Assembly (NCBI GenBank): GCA_001687465.1
Contig: LVLI01000585.1
Coordinates: forward strand, 1 to 61,585
Source: Halocafeteria seosinensis
Taxonomy: Eukaryota; Sar; Bigyra; Bicosoecida
Reading direction: 5' to 3'
DNA length: 61,585 bases
Shown: positions 45,411 to 56,047 of the stretch, one piece after another
Position numbering within the stretch: the stretch's first letter is position 1
How the letters are laid out: each line of letters starts with the position of its first letter
Notes under the pieces: model-generated
Told to the model about the DNA's origin: nothing
What the model saw: only the letters and a program-made list of their open reading frames with translations
The model's database searches: none
Made by a program: the position numbers and the translations under genes

Positions 45411-45450
45411 TGTTTCCTGGTTTGTGCCGCTAGCTGTAAGTGTATCCCCC

Positions 45451-47121
45451 TCATATTGAAGGGTTCGTCTTCGTCTTCCATAACTTCAGAAAGCAAAACG
45501 TCGAAAGCGATGCACAACATACCAGGATCCAGAGCGTTGTATTCCAGCCCACAACAGAAGCCAGCGTGGACAAAGGCATGCCAGCAAACGCAGCCCCCGC
45601 TTGACCCACAGCTTTCACAAGTCCTCCAGCTGTCGACTGAATATCTGCAGGGTAATAGAGTGCCGTGCATGGTTAAAATTTGCAGTGGTTGACGCGGTTG
45701 CTTGCTTCGTTGACCTACCGGTGGCTGTTAGTTCCCGCGCAACCAGCCCTATGAGGACATGGGGTCCGAAAGTGAATAACCCCGAGAAGAAATATATAAC
45801 ATAAATAAAGAATTGGTTCATCTGAAATGCAGATGCAAGAAGAAGTAGAGCGAACGTGTTAGCCGCTAGCATGGAAGATATAGCCATTAGAGGCTCTCTC
45901 GCGCCATTAAAATAGATGTCTGAAACAAATCCGATCCCGAGCCCACCACAAAGGCCACCTACTTCCAAGTAGAACAAGCCAAAATTAACCTCTCCTTTTG
46001 CCATACCAAAGACATCTCCAAGCATGATATACGCCCAATCCGACAAAAATGTTCGGCAAACAGAAATCAAGAAGTAAGATGTAGCTAGCAGCCATAAATG
46101 ATAGTCCTTCAAGACAACAGTGGCAGCATCCTTGAACGATCTCGTTTCCGTGTTTTGGGACTCCCGCTGTTGAGCTTGAGAGGCTGTGTCGCGCAAACCT
46201 ATGATCAATCCTCCGGCAATTGCTGCAGCTACTAAAGATGGAACGTAGAATGATGCTTTCCAACCAAAGTCACTTGAAACAAAGAACAACAGTACAGGAC
46301 CAACTATGGCCGATGCCACATTTTGGTTAGTTGAGAGAACACTGTAGAGGCCACCTGAAGAGCACCAACTCCCAGTTGAAAAGGTAGCATGGGTCACACA
46401 AAAACTTTGATGAGCGCTTACCTCTACTACTAGGATCCGGGAAATGCTGCATGAAAATTCTACACAATGCAGGCCATCCAAAACCCTGCAAGGCCCCATT
46501 CAGCGACCACGCTGTGAGCATGGCAAGCATTGCCATGTTTGGTGGCAATACGGTCCACGCCGAAATGACAGCGACATTTGCGACAGCAATTATTGCCAGT
46601 GCCACGGACAGGATCCACTTGGGATTATGAGTGTCAACGAAGTGCCCTCCTGCTTAAGCCAGCCCGAAGCGACTTCTAATTAGGCTAGAGCGATCTTTCT
46701 CTTTACCACTGAGACCTTACCTAGTAGTTTCGTTGCTCCTGATGCAATTTCGAAGACAGTTCCGAATAGTCCCACGTTCGCTACCGTTATGAACGAAGAT
46801 CTGCTGACAATATCATGGATCCAAAATCCGTAGTTCTTTCTGCAAACAAAAGGTGTAGCTAGTGGTAGTAACTCACATGCAACTACTTTGTAGTCCTACT
46901 TACTTGCAAAAGTAGTATCCAATGTAGCTCAGATACAACAGTCCAAAGACGAGCCATTTCCGGTAGCTCTGTTGCTTGGTTGCTGTTCGTCGAGTACCTC
47001 GTTCCTTAGAGCTCGCTGCCAATCCACCATCCTTCTGAGCATCTCCTCCATCATGGTTGGGGGAATTTGTACTTGTAGTGGAGGGTGAAAAATTAATGCG
47101 CTTCCGAACACTTTCCGGCAT
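45451..47121 (-). CDS. Major-facilitator transporter, SLC37/glycerol-3-phosphate antiporter type
   Basis: Exons 46904-47121, 46721-46839, 46422-46649, 45719-46354 and 45451-45644 give 464 aa. After a polar N-terminus the chain reads KWLVFGLLYLSYIGYYFCK and KNYGFW, the first-helix pattern of the organophosphate:Pi antiporters. About 12 hydrophobic helices follow, with NGALQGFGWPALCRIF as in the helix 4 motif and a central loop with QQRESQNTE. The last helix ends in KLWKTKTNPSI. Family members exchange sugar phosphates or glycerol-3-phosphate for phosphate across organelle membranes; the substrate here is not determinable. The start is the ATG at 47121. The stop lies 40 nt from the convergent stop at 45410. 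Confidence 0.85.
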
Positions 47122-47705
47122 TTCATCCACTCATTCGGCGATTTCATATTCCGCGGAGCGGCAGCAGAGGTTCCACAAATGTGCCAGTATCAATCAAGTT
47201 GAATCAACCCCCGTGGAACTTGAAACTTGAGGGAACATTGTGGTATCTTGTTGGCCTTAGAAATCGTTGTGAACTTTACTACGCTGAACTTCACAGTGAC
47301 GATCCAGAGTCACTGGCAGAGTGCCAAGCACTGCCAACAGCCTGTTGGCAACAGGCAAGTGCTGGAGTACTGCTGCAGTCCGCGGTCCGAAAGATCTGCA
47401 GTGCACTGAATGCACTGTGCGGAATCTTTGGTGGCTTTACTGCCAGTAAATTACTGGTCTCATTGAATCACATGATATAATAATGATCACATGACATTGA
47501 ATCATTATTATGTACTTGATGAGCAACGAAAGACTTGCCCTGTTTGGTTACAAGAAGGCCCCATAAGTTTTTTACAAGTCATCAATTTTTGGTGGAGGAT
47601 ACACGGTAAAAATCCTTCTTGCGGAATCCAGCCATATTTTCTTTTTAGCCCCTGGCTTAGAGGCTCTAAGCTTATATTTTCACGAGGCTGTACCTGAATA
47701 TCATA
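47122..47705. other. Divergent spacer with palindrome-rich patch
   Basis: 584 bp between the transporter ATG and the ATG at 47706. The right two-thirds contain five inverted repeats (listed in the next entry). Plus-strand short frames here have no family character. Confidence 0.5.
47294..47511. repeat. Cluster of five short inverted repeats
   Basis: CAGTGAC/GTCACTG at 47294-47300 and 47309-47315; TGCCAACAG/CTGTTGGCA at 47332-47340 and 47342-47350; the perfect palindrome CAGTGCACTG at 47399-47408; TTTACTG/CAGTAAA at 47436-47442 and 47444-47450; ATAATAATGAT/ATCATTATTAT at 47477-47487 and 47501-47511. A 10-bp direct repeat CATTGAATCA sits at 47461-47470 and 47495-47504. The density looks non-random for one 218-bp stretch. 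Confidence 0.85.
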
Positions 47706-48821
47706 ATGGCAGACAGCACAAGATATCAGGACCTGCAAACCTCTGAGGGCTCTGACGCCTATTGGACACTGAGAGATGCTCTTGCAAAGGCGTTCTACGA
47801 ATCTGGAGGATACGGCGAACAGGGTCATGCAGCCGATCTCCGAAAAGCGCCAAAACAAGTAGAAGAATGTTTTATTGCACGTTATTGGGAGCAGGGCGGA
47901 ACGAAAGAGGGGCTAACACAGACTGTGCGTACCAAATTGCTCGATCGCTTTCGTATACTGGTTGATAAAGAGAGCAGCAGCGATCCGCAGGGTGTTCCTC
48001 ACGGACAACAGTCTATGAGAACTACCGGATATAAATCCAGAGTTGCCCGTGGCAGTATTGCTAGAAAGCTAACTAAAGAAGTGCTTCGCGATGACAACGT
48101 CGATGCTGCTGCTTCTCGGCAAATAAAGGACCGCTCTGAAGAGGTTAAAAAGTGGAATCAGTGCATCGACCGCCTGGAAAAGAGAATCCAAGACCTGAAT
48201 AGCACGATCATCCTTCTAAACGATGGCGTTGAGTCGCCGGGGTCGAACGAAGAAAACCAATACGGACAAACTAAAGCAATCCAAAACGCGTCCGCATACA
48301 TGCGGGAAGCCATTGATGCTGCTAAAAACGAGCAAACGGATCTTTCAGCTTCCGTTCAACTTGCTAACAAAGACATCCGCATCCTGGTGTCATTTCGAGA
48401 GTGGTTTGGTTTGGAGGAGACCAAACCAGAGGATGAAAATAACCTATTTAGCCCTGCAAGAGATCCACCCGCGTTACATCGTCGCAAGTTTGAGGATGAT
48501 GAGGTACATGGAAACAATTCCTCTCGAGAGACAAATGTTCCTGTACTTTGCATCGAAGTAGTGTACAACACCCACGCAAACAGAGTATCAGAGTATAAGT
48601 CTATACCAGGAAAGAAGTCAAAGCTTTTGCATCCTCCCCCAGAGGAAGTCATTAAAGTCGAAGGAAGAATGTATGTCCCGGTGTTCAAGAAAAACGGGAA
48701 GCTCGTCGCAAACGAGACCGTAAACGTGGGGAATCATTGGACTCCGCAAGAACTCACAATTCCACAACACAAGATACCTGAGAGTATCAGAGTACGGCTT
48801 TCTTCAGTTGATTCAGCTTAA
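47706..48821 (+). CDS. Unrecognised intronless coiled-coil protein (371 aa)
   Basis: A single ATG-to-TAA frame. Residues about 10-80 form a charged helical region (AYWTLRDALAKAFYESGGYG and YWEQGGTKEGLTQTVRTKLL). Residues about 140-215 are coiled-coil-like (EEVKKWNQCIDRLEKRIQDL). An ordered C-terminal part includes VLCIEVVYNT and YVPVFKKNGKL. No membrane span or signal peptide. I do not recognise a family. Codon usage and base composition look like those of the neighbours. Confidence 0.75.
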   Translation: MADSTRYQDLQTSEGSDAYWTLRDALAKAFYESGGYGEQGHAADLRKAPKQVEECFIARYWEQGGTKEGLTQTVRTKLLDRFRILVDKESSSDPQGVPHGQQSMRTTGYKSRVARGSIARKLTKEVLRDDNVDAAASRQIKDRSEEVKKWNQCIDRLEKRIQDLNSTIILLNDGVESPGSNEENQYGQTKAIQNASAYMREAIDAAKNEQTDLSASVQLANKDIRILVSFREWFGLEETKPEDENNLFSPARDPPALHRRKFEDDEVHGNNSSRETNVPVLCIEVVYNTHANRVSEYKSIPGKKSKLLHPPPEEVIKVEGRMYVPVFKKNGKLVANETVNVGNHWTPQELTIPQHKIPESIRVRLSSVDSA

Positions 48822-49510
48822 GGAGTCGTCACTGTATATATAAAAGCCACAATGAAATGATACCATGCTATCCGTCCTTTGCTGGTAGACCCCACTACAT
48901 ACATGCATTCTTGAAACGTCAAAGAAATTCTTGTAAAGTATCTAGACCCATTGTCGTAAATAACCCGTATAATTGTTATTCTATTTGTATGTGCCTTCAA
49001 TTACCTTCACCAAGGAGAATGCCAACTGGAAGTAACTTGGGGCCAGAACTTTCCATAAGTTACTCTCACTCGGCGTTGTTGATGATTGGTTCCACGCAAG
49101 TGAAAATAAAAGAGGATTGCTCAGCAATTTCAGATAACATCAATGAGACCAATCCCGGGTAAGACCACCATGCAACAGTTCTAGACTCCGGCTTCAGAAA
49201 TTTGCAGTGTCTAAGTTGATTCGCGCACCGCACTCTTCGTTTCTTGTTCAAGGGCTGTTATATGACGGTTTAGTGCATTTGTCCATCACGTCCGCTCATC
49301 GTGATTCTTCATACGTCACCCTTTCCCAGTGGTAGCGCAGTAGGAAGGCCTACCTCTATCACCATGAGGTTCGACGTCCCCAAGCTCGTGCCACTTTCCC
49401 TCCCTAAATTTCCATCTGAGTAAGCCACGCCCAGTTACATATCTGTCTACGAAGCAACTACTCCAATTGCGTGAGAAAAAGACCAAAAGATGTTTCCACA
49501 ATTAACCATT
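48822..49510. other. Convergent spacer, no gene seen
   Basis: 689 bp between two stop codons, longer than any other convergent spacer here. Small frames exist on both strands without protein character. A non-coding RNA cannot be excluded, but nothing supports one. Confidence 0.5.
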
Positions 49511-51895
49511 CTAGTGCTGCGATCTGAAGCGCATATGCGGATACCCATGATTTTGCCATTCGTTTTTCATCTCGTTAATTTCCTCTCGATCTTCAGGGTC
49601 TAAAGTACTATATTTCGATTTAATACGCTCGGATCCACGTAAAGGATCATCGTCGAGGTCGCGCTGCTGAGCTGTATAGCCTCTTCCGACCCTATACATC
49701 GCATCAAGTTCAGAGCGCAAGGTCTGAGCATTCGTATAAGATGCCACACAGGACTCATCAAATAACTCAGCAAGTAAATACGCGGGAAATACTTTGAACG
49801 GCTTGATCCACCACTGCCAAAAATCAGTGGACATGCAGGGATCTGCCTGGGCAACTGCAGACCGCGGGCCAGAACTAGCAAAGGCCCACGATAGGCGGCC
49901 AAGTTTATCAAGTTTAGCAGATAGTTGGCGAGAGTCTTGGCTATGCAGGTAGTTAGGCAAATTATAGGAATCGTCTGCACTTAGTTGATATGCCACTTTC
50001 CCGCAATTCTGTAAGCGGTTTGCGACTATACCCGGATGCTTAAGCATAGCCAACTGACTTCGGCTATACTGGCCAGTAGCGTCGAGCTGCAGAGTGCAAC
50101 ACTTCAGCAAGTGGTTCAAATTCCGTTCGGTTAGTGTTTTCCCCGGTATGACAGGAATAGACTTGCGTTCACCGAGCGTCTCTAAGATTTTTTTCCGCGA
50201 AGGTTCATCTTCTATATCTCCTTCATCATCCAGCTCATGCTTATTAACGCTCTTTAACTTGCTAAGATACCAACGGGGGTCCACAGCTTGGCGTACACCC
50301 GGCCCATAAAGCTTCAAGGCTTCATATGTTGCCACTGTGTCGACGTGGTTGCGTGAATGATAATCATAACGCATGATCTCAGGGGACCAAAGCCTCGAGC
50401 TATCTTCACTGTCGTTTGAGGAGACCGATCCATTCATGGCGTCTCTAAAAGCAAGCGATGGTGTTTGATCGTAATCTTCCTTGGATTTCTCACTGGATGG
50501 ACCACTATCTTTACGCGCATCTCTATTGAACTTTCGTTCCCCATCGTACTGCCATGCATCCCACATATACCTCAGCTTCTCGTGAGTGCTCACTGCCCCA
50601 TCAAATTGGTTCTCGGCAGCCAGACTAATCACCTGAAACTTCGGAGTTTGCTGGCTTTCGCGATTTCCCCTTAAATTTCCAGTTTTCTTCGTTCGTCTCT
50701 TGCGATGGTTACCTCTCCGGTTTGGGCTGACTGTCTCTTCAGTTATTCCAGAGGCTCCCATCACAAATTGTTCCACAGTAGCAGAATAGAGATTCCGGAC
50801 TTCGTCTACATCAGGGGCGTAGTGGTGCAAAAGAGGATACACTTCATCCCACGCCCTTGCCTGGGATTTTATTTCCAGCAACAGTTCACGTAGCTCTACT
50901 TTTGATCTTGAATTGATTAAATACAGCCATAGTGCCCATGTCGGCATCCCACCAAACACGACGTTGGCATTGTGATTCCGGGTCACGGCCTGAAAGATCG
51001 CCGAGAGGCTATCCTCATAGATCCGATGTAGCTCCTCGGATCCCTCAAATTTTGAATAGATCACTGAGTATTTACTGTTTAAAAAGGATGTATTTTCTTT
51101 TCTACGAAAAAGAGGTCCATGGGCGTACTCACGCAGTAATTCACCAGATAGTGTTAGGTCGTCTAAGGACTCGGGTGAGGGATTGGCAACGTAAAGCCGC
51201 TGCATGAGCCTTCTTTCGCTCTGCTTTAGCTTTTCTCTGTCATAATTACCACTGACAAGAGCTGAGAGGAAGCTGTCCGTGTAGTCTTTTTGTGGCAATA
51301 TCACATTTTCGATGAAATCGCGCGCCGAACCCACGTCTACTCCAATATCAATCTGATCCATTCGGTTCTGCATTCCTTCTATCAGCCCGTCAATACTGCG
51401 TCGAGTTTCTACCTTCCTCCGCTGATATTTTCTTCTGCGTGTAGGTGCCCGACGAGGTCCATCGGATCCAGTGTGCTTCGTATCGTCTAATTGCTCCTCT
51501 TCTGCCTCTCCAGGGAGGGAGATTCCCTTCGGGGTGAAGTATTTGCACGCCATGGGCGAGTCAGGTGGAATCGGGACGATCAGCGTCTGCGGACGATATT
51601 TGCTTATGGTGGCTGCAATGGCAGCACAGGCGTCCTTATTCCCTCTATGGGACTCTATAAGCAATAAAGGCGATGTTGGATGGCGGCTCCCTCCAATGCC
51701 TCGGATCCGCTGTATCTCTTGTGTGCGCAGCACCGACTTCCCGTCACTTTGAGCTGCATCTGTATCGTCGTCTTCGCTCTCTGAGAAACGCATCGAGAAG
51801 GAGAAACAGCGCATAGAGCCTTTGGAAGCGTGTATAATGCCATTTCCCTCCAGCTTCACAACCCGCCCGGGGAGTCTCTTCAGCATGTTCATCAT
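49511..51895 (-). CDS. Unrecognised intronless protein (794 aa), possibly mitochondrial
   Basis: A single frame with ATG and a TAG stop. The N-terminus is Arg/Lys/Ser-rich and poor in acidic residues for about 35 residues (LKRLPGRVVKLEGNG), compatible with a mitochondrial presequence. A strand-helix-strand unit LLLIESHRGNKDACAAI, then RPQTLIVPIP, and a later HRIYEDSLSAIFQAV followed by NANVVFGGMPTWAL faintly recall the TraB/PrgY layout, but the match is too weak for a call. The middle contains basic Arg/Lys-rich insertions, and the C-terminal third is Asp/Arg/Ser-rich. It shares a 277-bp divergent spacer with the PPIL4-type gene. Confidence 0.75.
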   Translation of the reverse strand: MMNMLKRLPGRVVKLEGNGIIHASKGSMRCFSFSMRFSESEDDDTDAAQSDGKSVLRTQEIQRIRGIGGSRHPTSPLLLIESHRGNKDACAAIAATISKYRPQTLIVPIPPDSPMACKYFTPKGISLPGEAEEEQLDDTKHTGSDGPRRAPTRRRKYQRRKVETRRSIDGLIEGMQNRMDQIDIGVDVGSARDFIENVILPQKDYTDSFLSALVSGNYDREKLKQSERRLMQRLYVANPSPESLDDLTLSGELLREYAHGPLFRRKENTSFLNSKYSVIYSKFEGSEELHRIYEDSLSAIFQAVTRNHNANVVFGGMPTWALWLYLINSRSKVELRELLLEIKSQARAWDEVYPLLHHYAPDVDEVRNLYSATVEQFVMGASGITEETVSPNRRGNHRKRRTKKTGNLRGNRESQQTPKFQVISLAAENQFDGAVSTHEKLRYMWDAWQYDGERKFNRDARKDSGPSSEKSKEDYDQTPSLAFRDAMNGSVSSNDSEDSSRLWSPEIMRYDYHSRNHVDTVATYEALKLYGPGVRQAVDPRWYLSKLKSVNKHELDDEGDIEDEPSRKKILETLGERKSIPVIPGKTLTERNLNHLLKCCTLQLDATGQYSRSQLAMLKHPGIVANRLQNCGKVAYQLSADDSYNLPNYLHSQDSRQLSAKLDKLGRLSWAFASSGPRSAVAQADPCMSTDFWQWWIKPFKVFPAYLLAELFDESCVASYTNAQTLRSELDAMYRVGRGYTAQQRDLDDDPLRGSERIKSKYSTLDPEDREEINEMKNEWQNHGYPHMRFRSQH

Positions 51896-52172
51896 TCCAC
51901 ACCAATACCACGACGGTAAAATCTAATATTAGGTGAATAAATATATTGACAAATAAATCTATCTATCCTATCATTCCATGTGTCTGTGTCAGATAAATGA
52001 TCAGCAGCAAGGAGTGAACTGAATAGAAAGTGAAAGAAAAGATTGACATGTTTGCTTCTATTCATTCACCTCCCATTCTGAGGCGCTATAATGGGTTTAT
52101 CAGGACGTTTTCCCCATCCATAAGAGAAAAAAGGTTCTCAGTATATAGATCTGCACATCTTGGTAGTCCAAC

Positions 52173-54218
52173 ATGAGCGTCTTGGTGGAAACAAACATAG
52201 GCAATGTGACCATTGATGTGTTTGTGGATGAGGTCCCCGTGACCGCCAAGAACTTTTTAAAGCTATGTGCGCTCAAATACTACAATAATGTGCTCTTTTT
52301 CAACATCCAAGCAGACTTTATCGCGCAGACGGGGGACCCGACTGGCACCGGTAAAGGAGGCTCGTCCATCTATGGGTAGGTATTAAGATTGTTTGGGTGG
52401 AAGGAAGTATGTCGAGGTATTTGGATTTTTTTGCTTTGATGCTGTATTCCACAGATTATTAGAAGGTGAGGATAAACGGTTCATAGCGGACGAAATACGG
52501 TCCGATTTAACTCATGCCAAGAAGGGCACTGTTTCCATGGCCAATTTTGGTACACCCAATACCAATGGCTCACAGTTCTTCATCACCTTGGCTGAAGATA
52601 TCACGTACTTGGATAAGAAGAATACCGTCTTTGGAGAAGTCGTCGAAGGATTTGATGTCGTAGACCGTCTCAATGAGACCTACTGTGATCAACAAGGAAG
52701 ACCCTATCAAGTATGTATCCTTGCTAGCGTTACCCAGCTCCTGGGTTCTGATCTATCCTCGAGCACTCGCAGGATGTTCGTATTCGGCATACCTATGTAT
52801 TATACGATCCTTTTGATAATTGGGAAGAGCTTGAAAGGAAACTACCAGAAAAGAGCCCCGATAGACTGAAGCCGGAAGAAGAGGTAAGTAGTCAAGCTTT
52901 CATGGCTGAACGGAGAACGAAGCAGGGGTTGAATGTTGCATTGGCAGACGGTGGATGAGAGGATTCCAGCAGAGGAGGAAATAAAAGCGGAGAGTGAAAA
53001 TGAAGAAGATCTTGAAAAGAAAGAGGAAAAACTCAAGGCAGAAGAAGAAAAGAGCCGGGCTGTCGTTCTGGAAATGGTGCGTATTACATTGGTGGGCTGC
53101 AGCATTGACATGGTTAAATAACGGGGTCGCCCTCAATTGCATCTGCAGGTTGGAGATTTGCCAGACGCTGATCTGAAGCCTCCAGAAAACGTACTGTTTG
53201 TATGTAAATTAAATCCGGTGACAACCGATGAGGACTTAGAGATGATATTTTCAAGATTTGGCAAAATCAACAAGTAAGCAAACTACAAGGAAGGAAAAAT
53301 TGGGTAGTGTGATCCACTTTCTTGCTTGGGCTCTAGCAGTTGCAACATCGTGAAAGACTTCAAAACAGGCAATAGTTTGTGCTACGCATTCATCGAGTTT
53401 GAAACCAAAGAACAATGCGAAGAAGCATACTTTAAGATGAATAATGTGCTCATAGATGACAGGCGCATCAAGGTTCGTCTGGCACCGCGATATCTGATAC
53501 CTTCACTAGTCCCATGCCATATCCTCTTTGACGAACAACCCAGGTGGACTTTTCGCAATCCGTGAAGAAACTGTGGAGTAATTTCAAGCTAAATCCATGG
53601 GAAAAAAAGGCTCGCAGGGAATTAGCTGAAGAGCATAAACGAAAACAAAGGCAACTTGAAGACGAAGAAAAACGCGAGAAGGAAAAACAAGAAGGCAATA
53701 ATCGGGCGACGGAAGTGGCAACTTCAGGAAAAATCCAGCAGTCGTCCAGAGTGGGTGGGCAGAGTAATCCAGCTTTGCGCCACCGAAGCCACTCTCCGTA
53801 CAGAAAAAATCAAGAACGTCATGGTGGCTATCGACAGCACCATCATAGACGCAGGGACGACGATTACTCCACTTCCAATCGCCATCGCAGCTCCTCGCAT
53901 CGAGATCGGTCCAGGCACGACGACGATGATCACAGCCGCAGGCATCGCCACCGCTCAAGCAAACGCGACAGAACTGAAGACGATGGCAAGGATAGACGAG
54001 ATCGAAGATCACGAAGCCGCGACAGAAAGCATCGCAGAAGCGATAAACATCGCGATAGTCGACGACGAAGTCGTGAACATCGACGCGATGATGATAACCA
54101 TGAACGCAGAAGATCCAAAGAGAAAAGACGTAGTAGCTCAAAGAAGAAGCATAGGAGTTCCAAGAAATCCCGATCTCGCTCTGGCAGTAGGGGCTCGTCC
54201 GGCAGCTCAAAGGGTTAA
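52173..54218 (+). CDS. PPIL4: PPIL4-type cyclophilin with RRM and RS-rich tail
   Basis: Exons 52173-52375, 52455-52710, 52773-52883, 52948-53076, 53149-53273, 53340-53472 and 53544-54218 give 543 aa. The N-terminal cyclophilin-like domain begins [19 protein letters not shown] and has [20 protein letters not shown]. An acidic coiled linker follows. The RRM has RNP2 VLFVCKLNP and RNP1-like [10 protein letters not shown], then the family marker [16 protein letters not shown]. The tail of about 170 residues is rich in Arg, Ser, Asp and His dipeptides typical of splicing-associated proteins. PPIL4 homologues act in the nucleus with the spliceosome. The cyclophilin active site is the divergent PPIL4 form, so strong isomerase activity should not be assumed. 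Confidence 0.93.
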
Positions 54219-54247
54219 GTTCGCATCCAACCTTGTACATGCAGAAA

Positions 54248-56013
54248 TCAACGCTGGGACGCTGATTCCTTTCTCACCGAAAAGAAGATAGAGTCATAGA
54301 TTTTCTTTGAAAGGGATACCACGTTACTACCATATTCGCAGGGCCACGTAGCTTCATCCTGCACACAGTACCCATTCTGTGTTATCGGCACTAAGAAACA
54401 CGGAAGCTGGATCATACCAAGAATTGAAATCCACATCTTTTTATAGCATGTCGTATCTCGTCGTATGTGAGCTCAACAGACTTATAGTACCTTTCATCCA
54501 TACAGGTTGTGGATGTCATGAAATCGTTCCGCTGCCAGTGCCATTGCAACGGACCTGCGTGTGTCTTCAGCCTGTCAACTGCACCGCTTGGGTCACATAT
54601 CGCCCTTGAAACACTTACCAAGGTTTATCCAGACTCCGCCAGGTTTCAGTAAACGGAAAATCGTTTCAATATATTCTATGATGTTCGGAGCAGTATCGAT
54701 GAAGAAGCATGTGACAACGGCGTCCCAGCACCCTGTGTCGGGCAGTGGTCGTTGTCAACTCGTTGAACAGATTGAACGCTGGGTGTTCACAGTACCGTAC
54801 AGTCCAAATATGCAAGAACACGATAATCACCTACCTGCTTGACGTTCGTAAGATTTCAGAAATTCTCCCGCAACCATTGAGAATGCTGGAGCATTCTGCC
54901 CCGTTGCCAGCATTTCTCGCTTTGGGTTTACATCCGGTAGGCACACAGGCCGAAGCATATGGGCCGCTTTCATCTGATTCGAGGCGTCGTGAATCCAAGG
55001 AATTATCGTCTCGCTGAATAACAGAACAACAGTGGTTTGAGGACCAAAATGTCCTAGGTACTCGTGAGACGGGCTTACCACTCTTTATCCTGGCAATGAT
55101 TCATAATATAGTTTCCCGTAAATAACATGAAATAACTAAATTCGTTGCCTTGGCATGAATATCCCGCAGATACAATGTCATAGACAAGACGACCGAGTCC
55201 ACATCCAGGAACGAGCACGTATTTACTGCTCCTTGGTCTTCCATCGTCAAGTCGTTCGTGTAACTCCTTTACTATGGGGTCAAAGGAACAAGCACGCTCC
55301 TTAGCGCCTTCGGCACTCCAGTGCCGAACACAAGCATGTAGCGTGTGCATGAGTTTGTCGAAATGACGAAAAGGTGTCTTCGGTTCCTCGAACACTGTAC
55401 GTACATGTTTAGTTGCAGATGAAATCGGTGAAGCATGCATGCGGACAGTACAAGTTTCTCAGTTCTTAGTATCTACCTCGATCGCCTTTGCTCGGATATT
55501 GCGATGCACCCACGGCAGAGTTCCTTGAACCATCGGAAACGTGTCCATCCTGGGAGGGACTCATAGTTGTCGAGTTTACGGCAGCCACGCGATTCAAAAA
55601 CTCTTGATTCCGCTTTACCGCTTCGCGTAGCGTTTCAAACTTTTTCGCCATAGCTTCCATTGGTCTGCACGCCACTGTCAGAGAGGCAATGCTAGGTTTA
55701 AAAAAAAAAAAAAAAAAATTATTCTTGTCTTACAAAAGAGCTTGATGAGCTTCAGATAGTTGACAGAAATGCAATTCTTGCCGTCTCACTTCCCGTTCCA
55801 TCCATAGCGCATACTCAGAGAATGCTTCCAAGACCTGCTATATTACAATTGCATTGGAGGAAGAAAAGTAGTGGTTATTAGCTGCATACACATGTGCTCG
55901 TGTTGATTTTCAATAGCACATACGGACTGGAAATGAGCCTGTTCTTGCTCGAGTTCCTCGGTATCAGGGCCATTATTCGAAGCATTTTGGGTTGATTTAG
56001 AGGCCATTTTCAT
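54248..56013 (-). CDS. CARNMT1: CARNMT1/N2227-type S-adenosylmethionine methyltransferase
   Basis: Eight exons, 55924-56013, 55734-55834, 55477-55664, 55079-55394, 54835-55013, 54619-54732, 54418-54578 and 54248-54376, give about 425 aa. The SAM-binding core is [20 protein letters not shown] followed by [12 protein letters not shown], the family signature. Further blocks are [34 protein letters not shown] and [11 protein letters not shown]; the C-terminus SIFFSVRK matches the last strand of the family. Known members N-methylate carnosine and related histidine-containing substrates. Two introns are only 40 nt (54579-54618) and 41 nt (54377-54417). A 20-A run at 55699-55718 is the pyrimidine tract of the second intron on the coding strand. 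Confidence 0.9.
55699..55718. repeat. 20-bp homopolymer A run (T on the coding strand)
   Basis: Lies inside the second intron of the CARNMT1-type gene, upstream of its 3' splice site, where it serves as an extended polypyrimidine tract. Length could be a sequencing approximation. Confidence 0.9.
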
Positions 56014-56047
56014 TCCCTAACACCTACATACTAGACTACTCCTAAGA
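56014..56047. promoter_or_regulatory. 34-bp gap between divergent start codons
   Basis: The CARNMT1-type ATG (minus, 56013) and the RWD-gene ATG (plus, 56048) are 34 bp apart. The promoters must overlap each other or the neighbouring coding sequence. Confidence 0.6.

Noticed and set aside
45357-45440. A further 3' exon of the transporter overlapping the gene that ends at 45410
   Set aside because: Reading without that intron gives a natural last helix and basic tail ending at TGA 45451-45453; the extra exon would run antisense through coding sequence.
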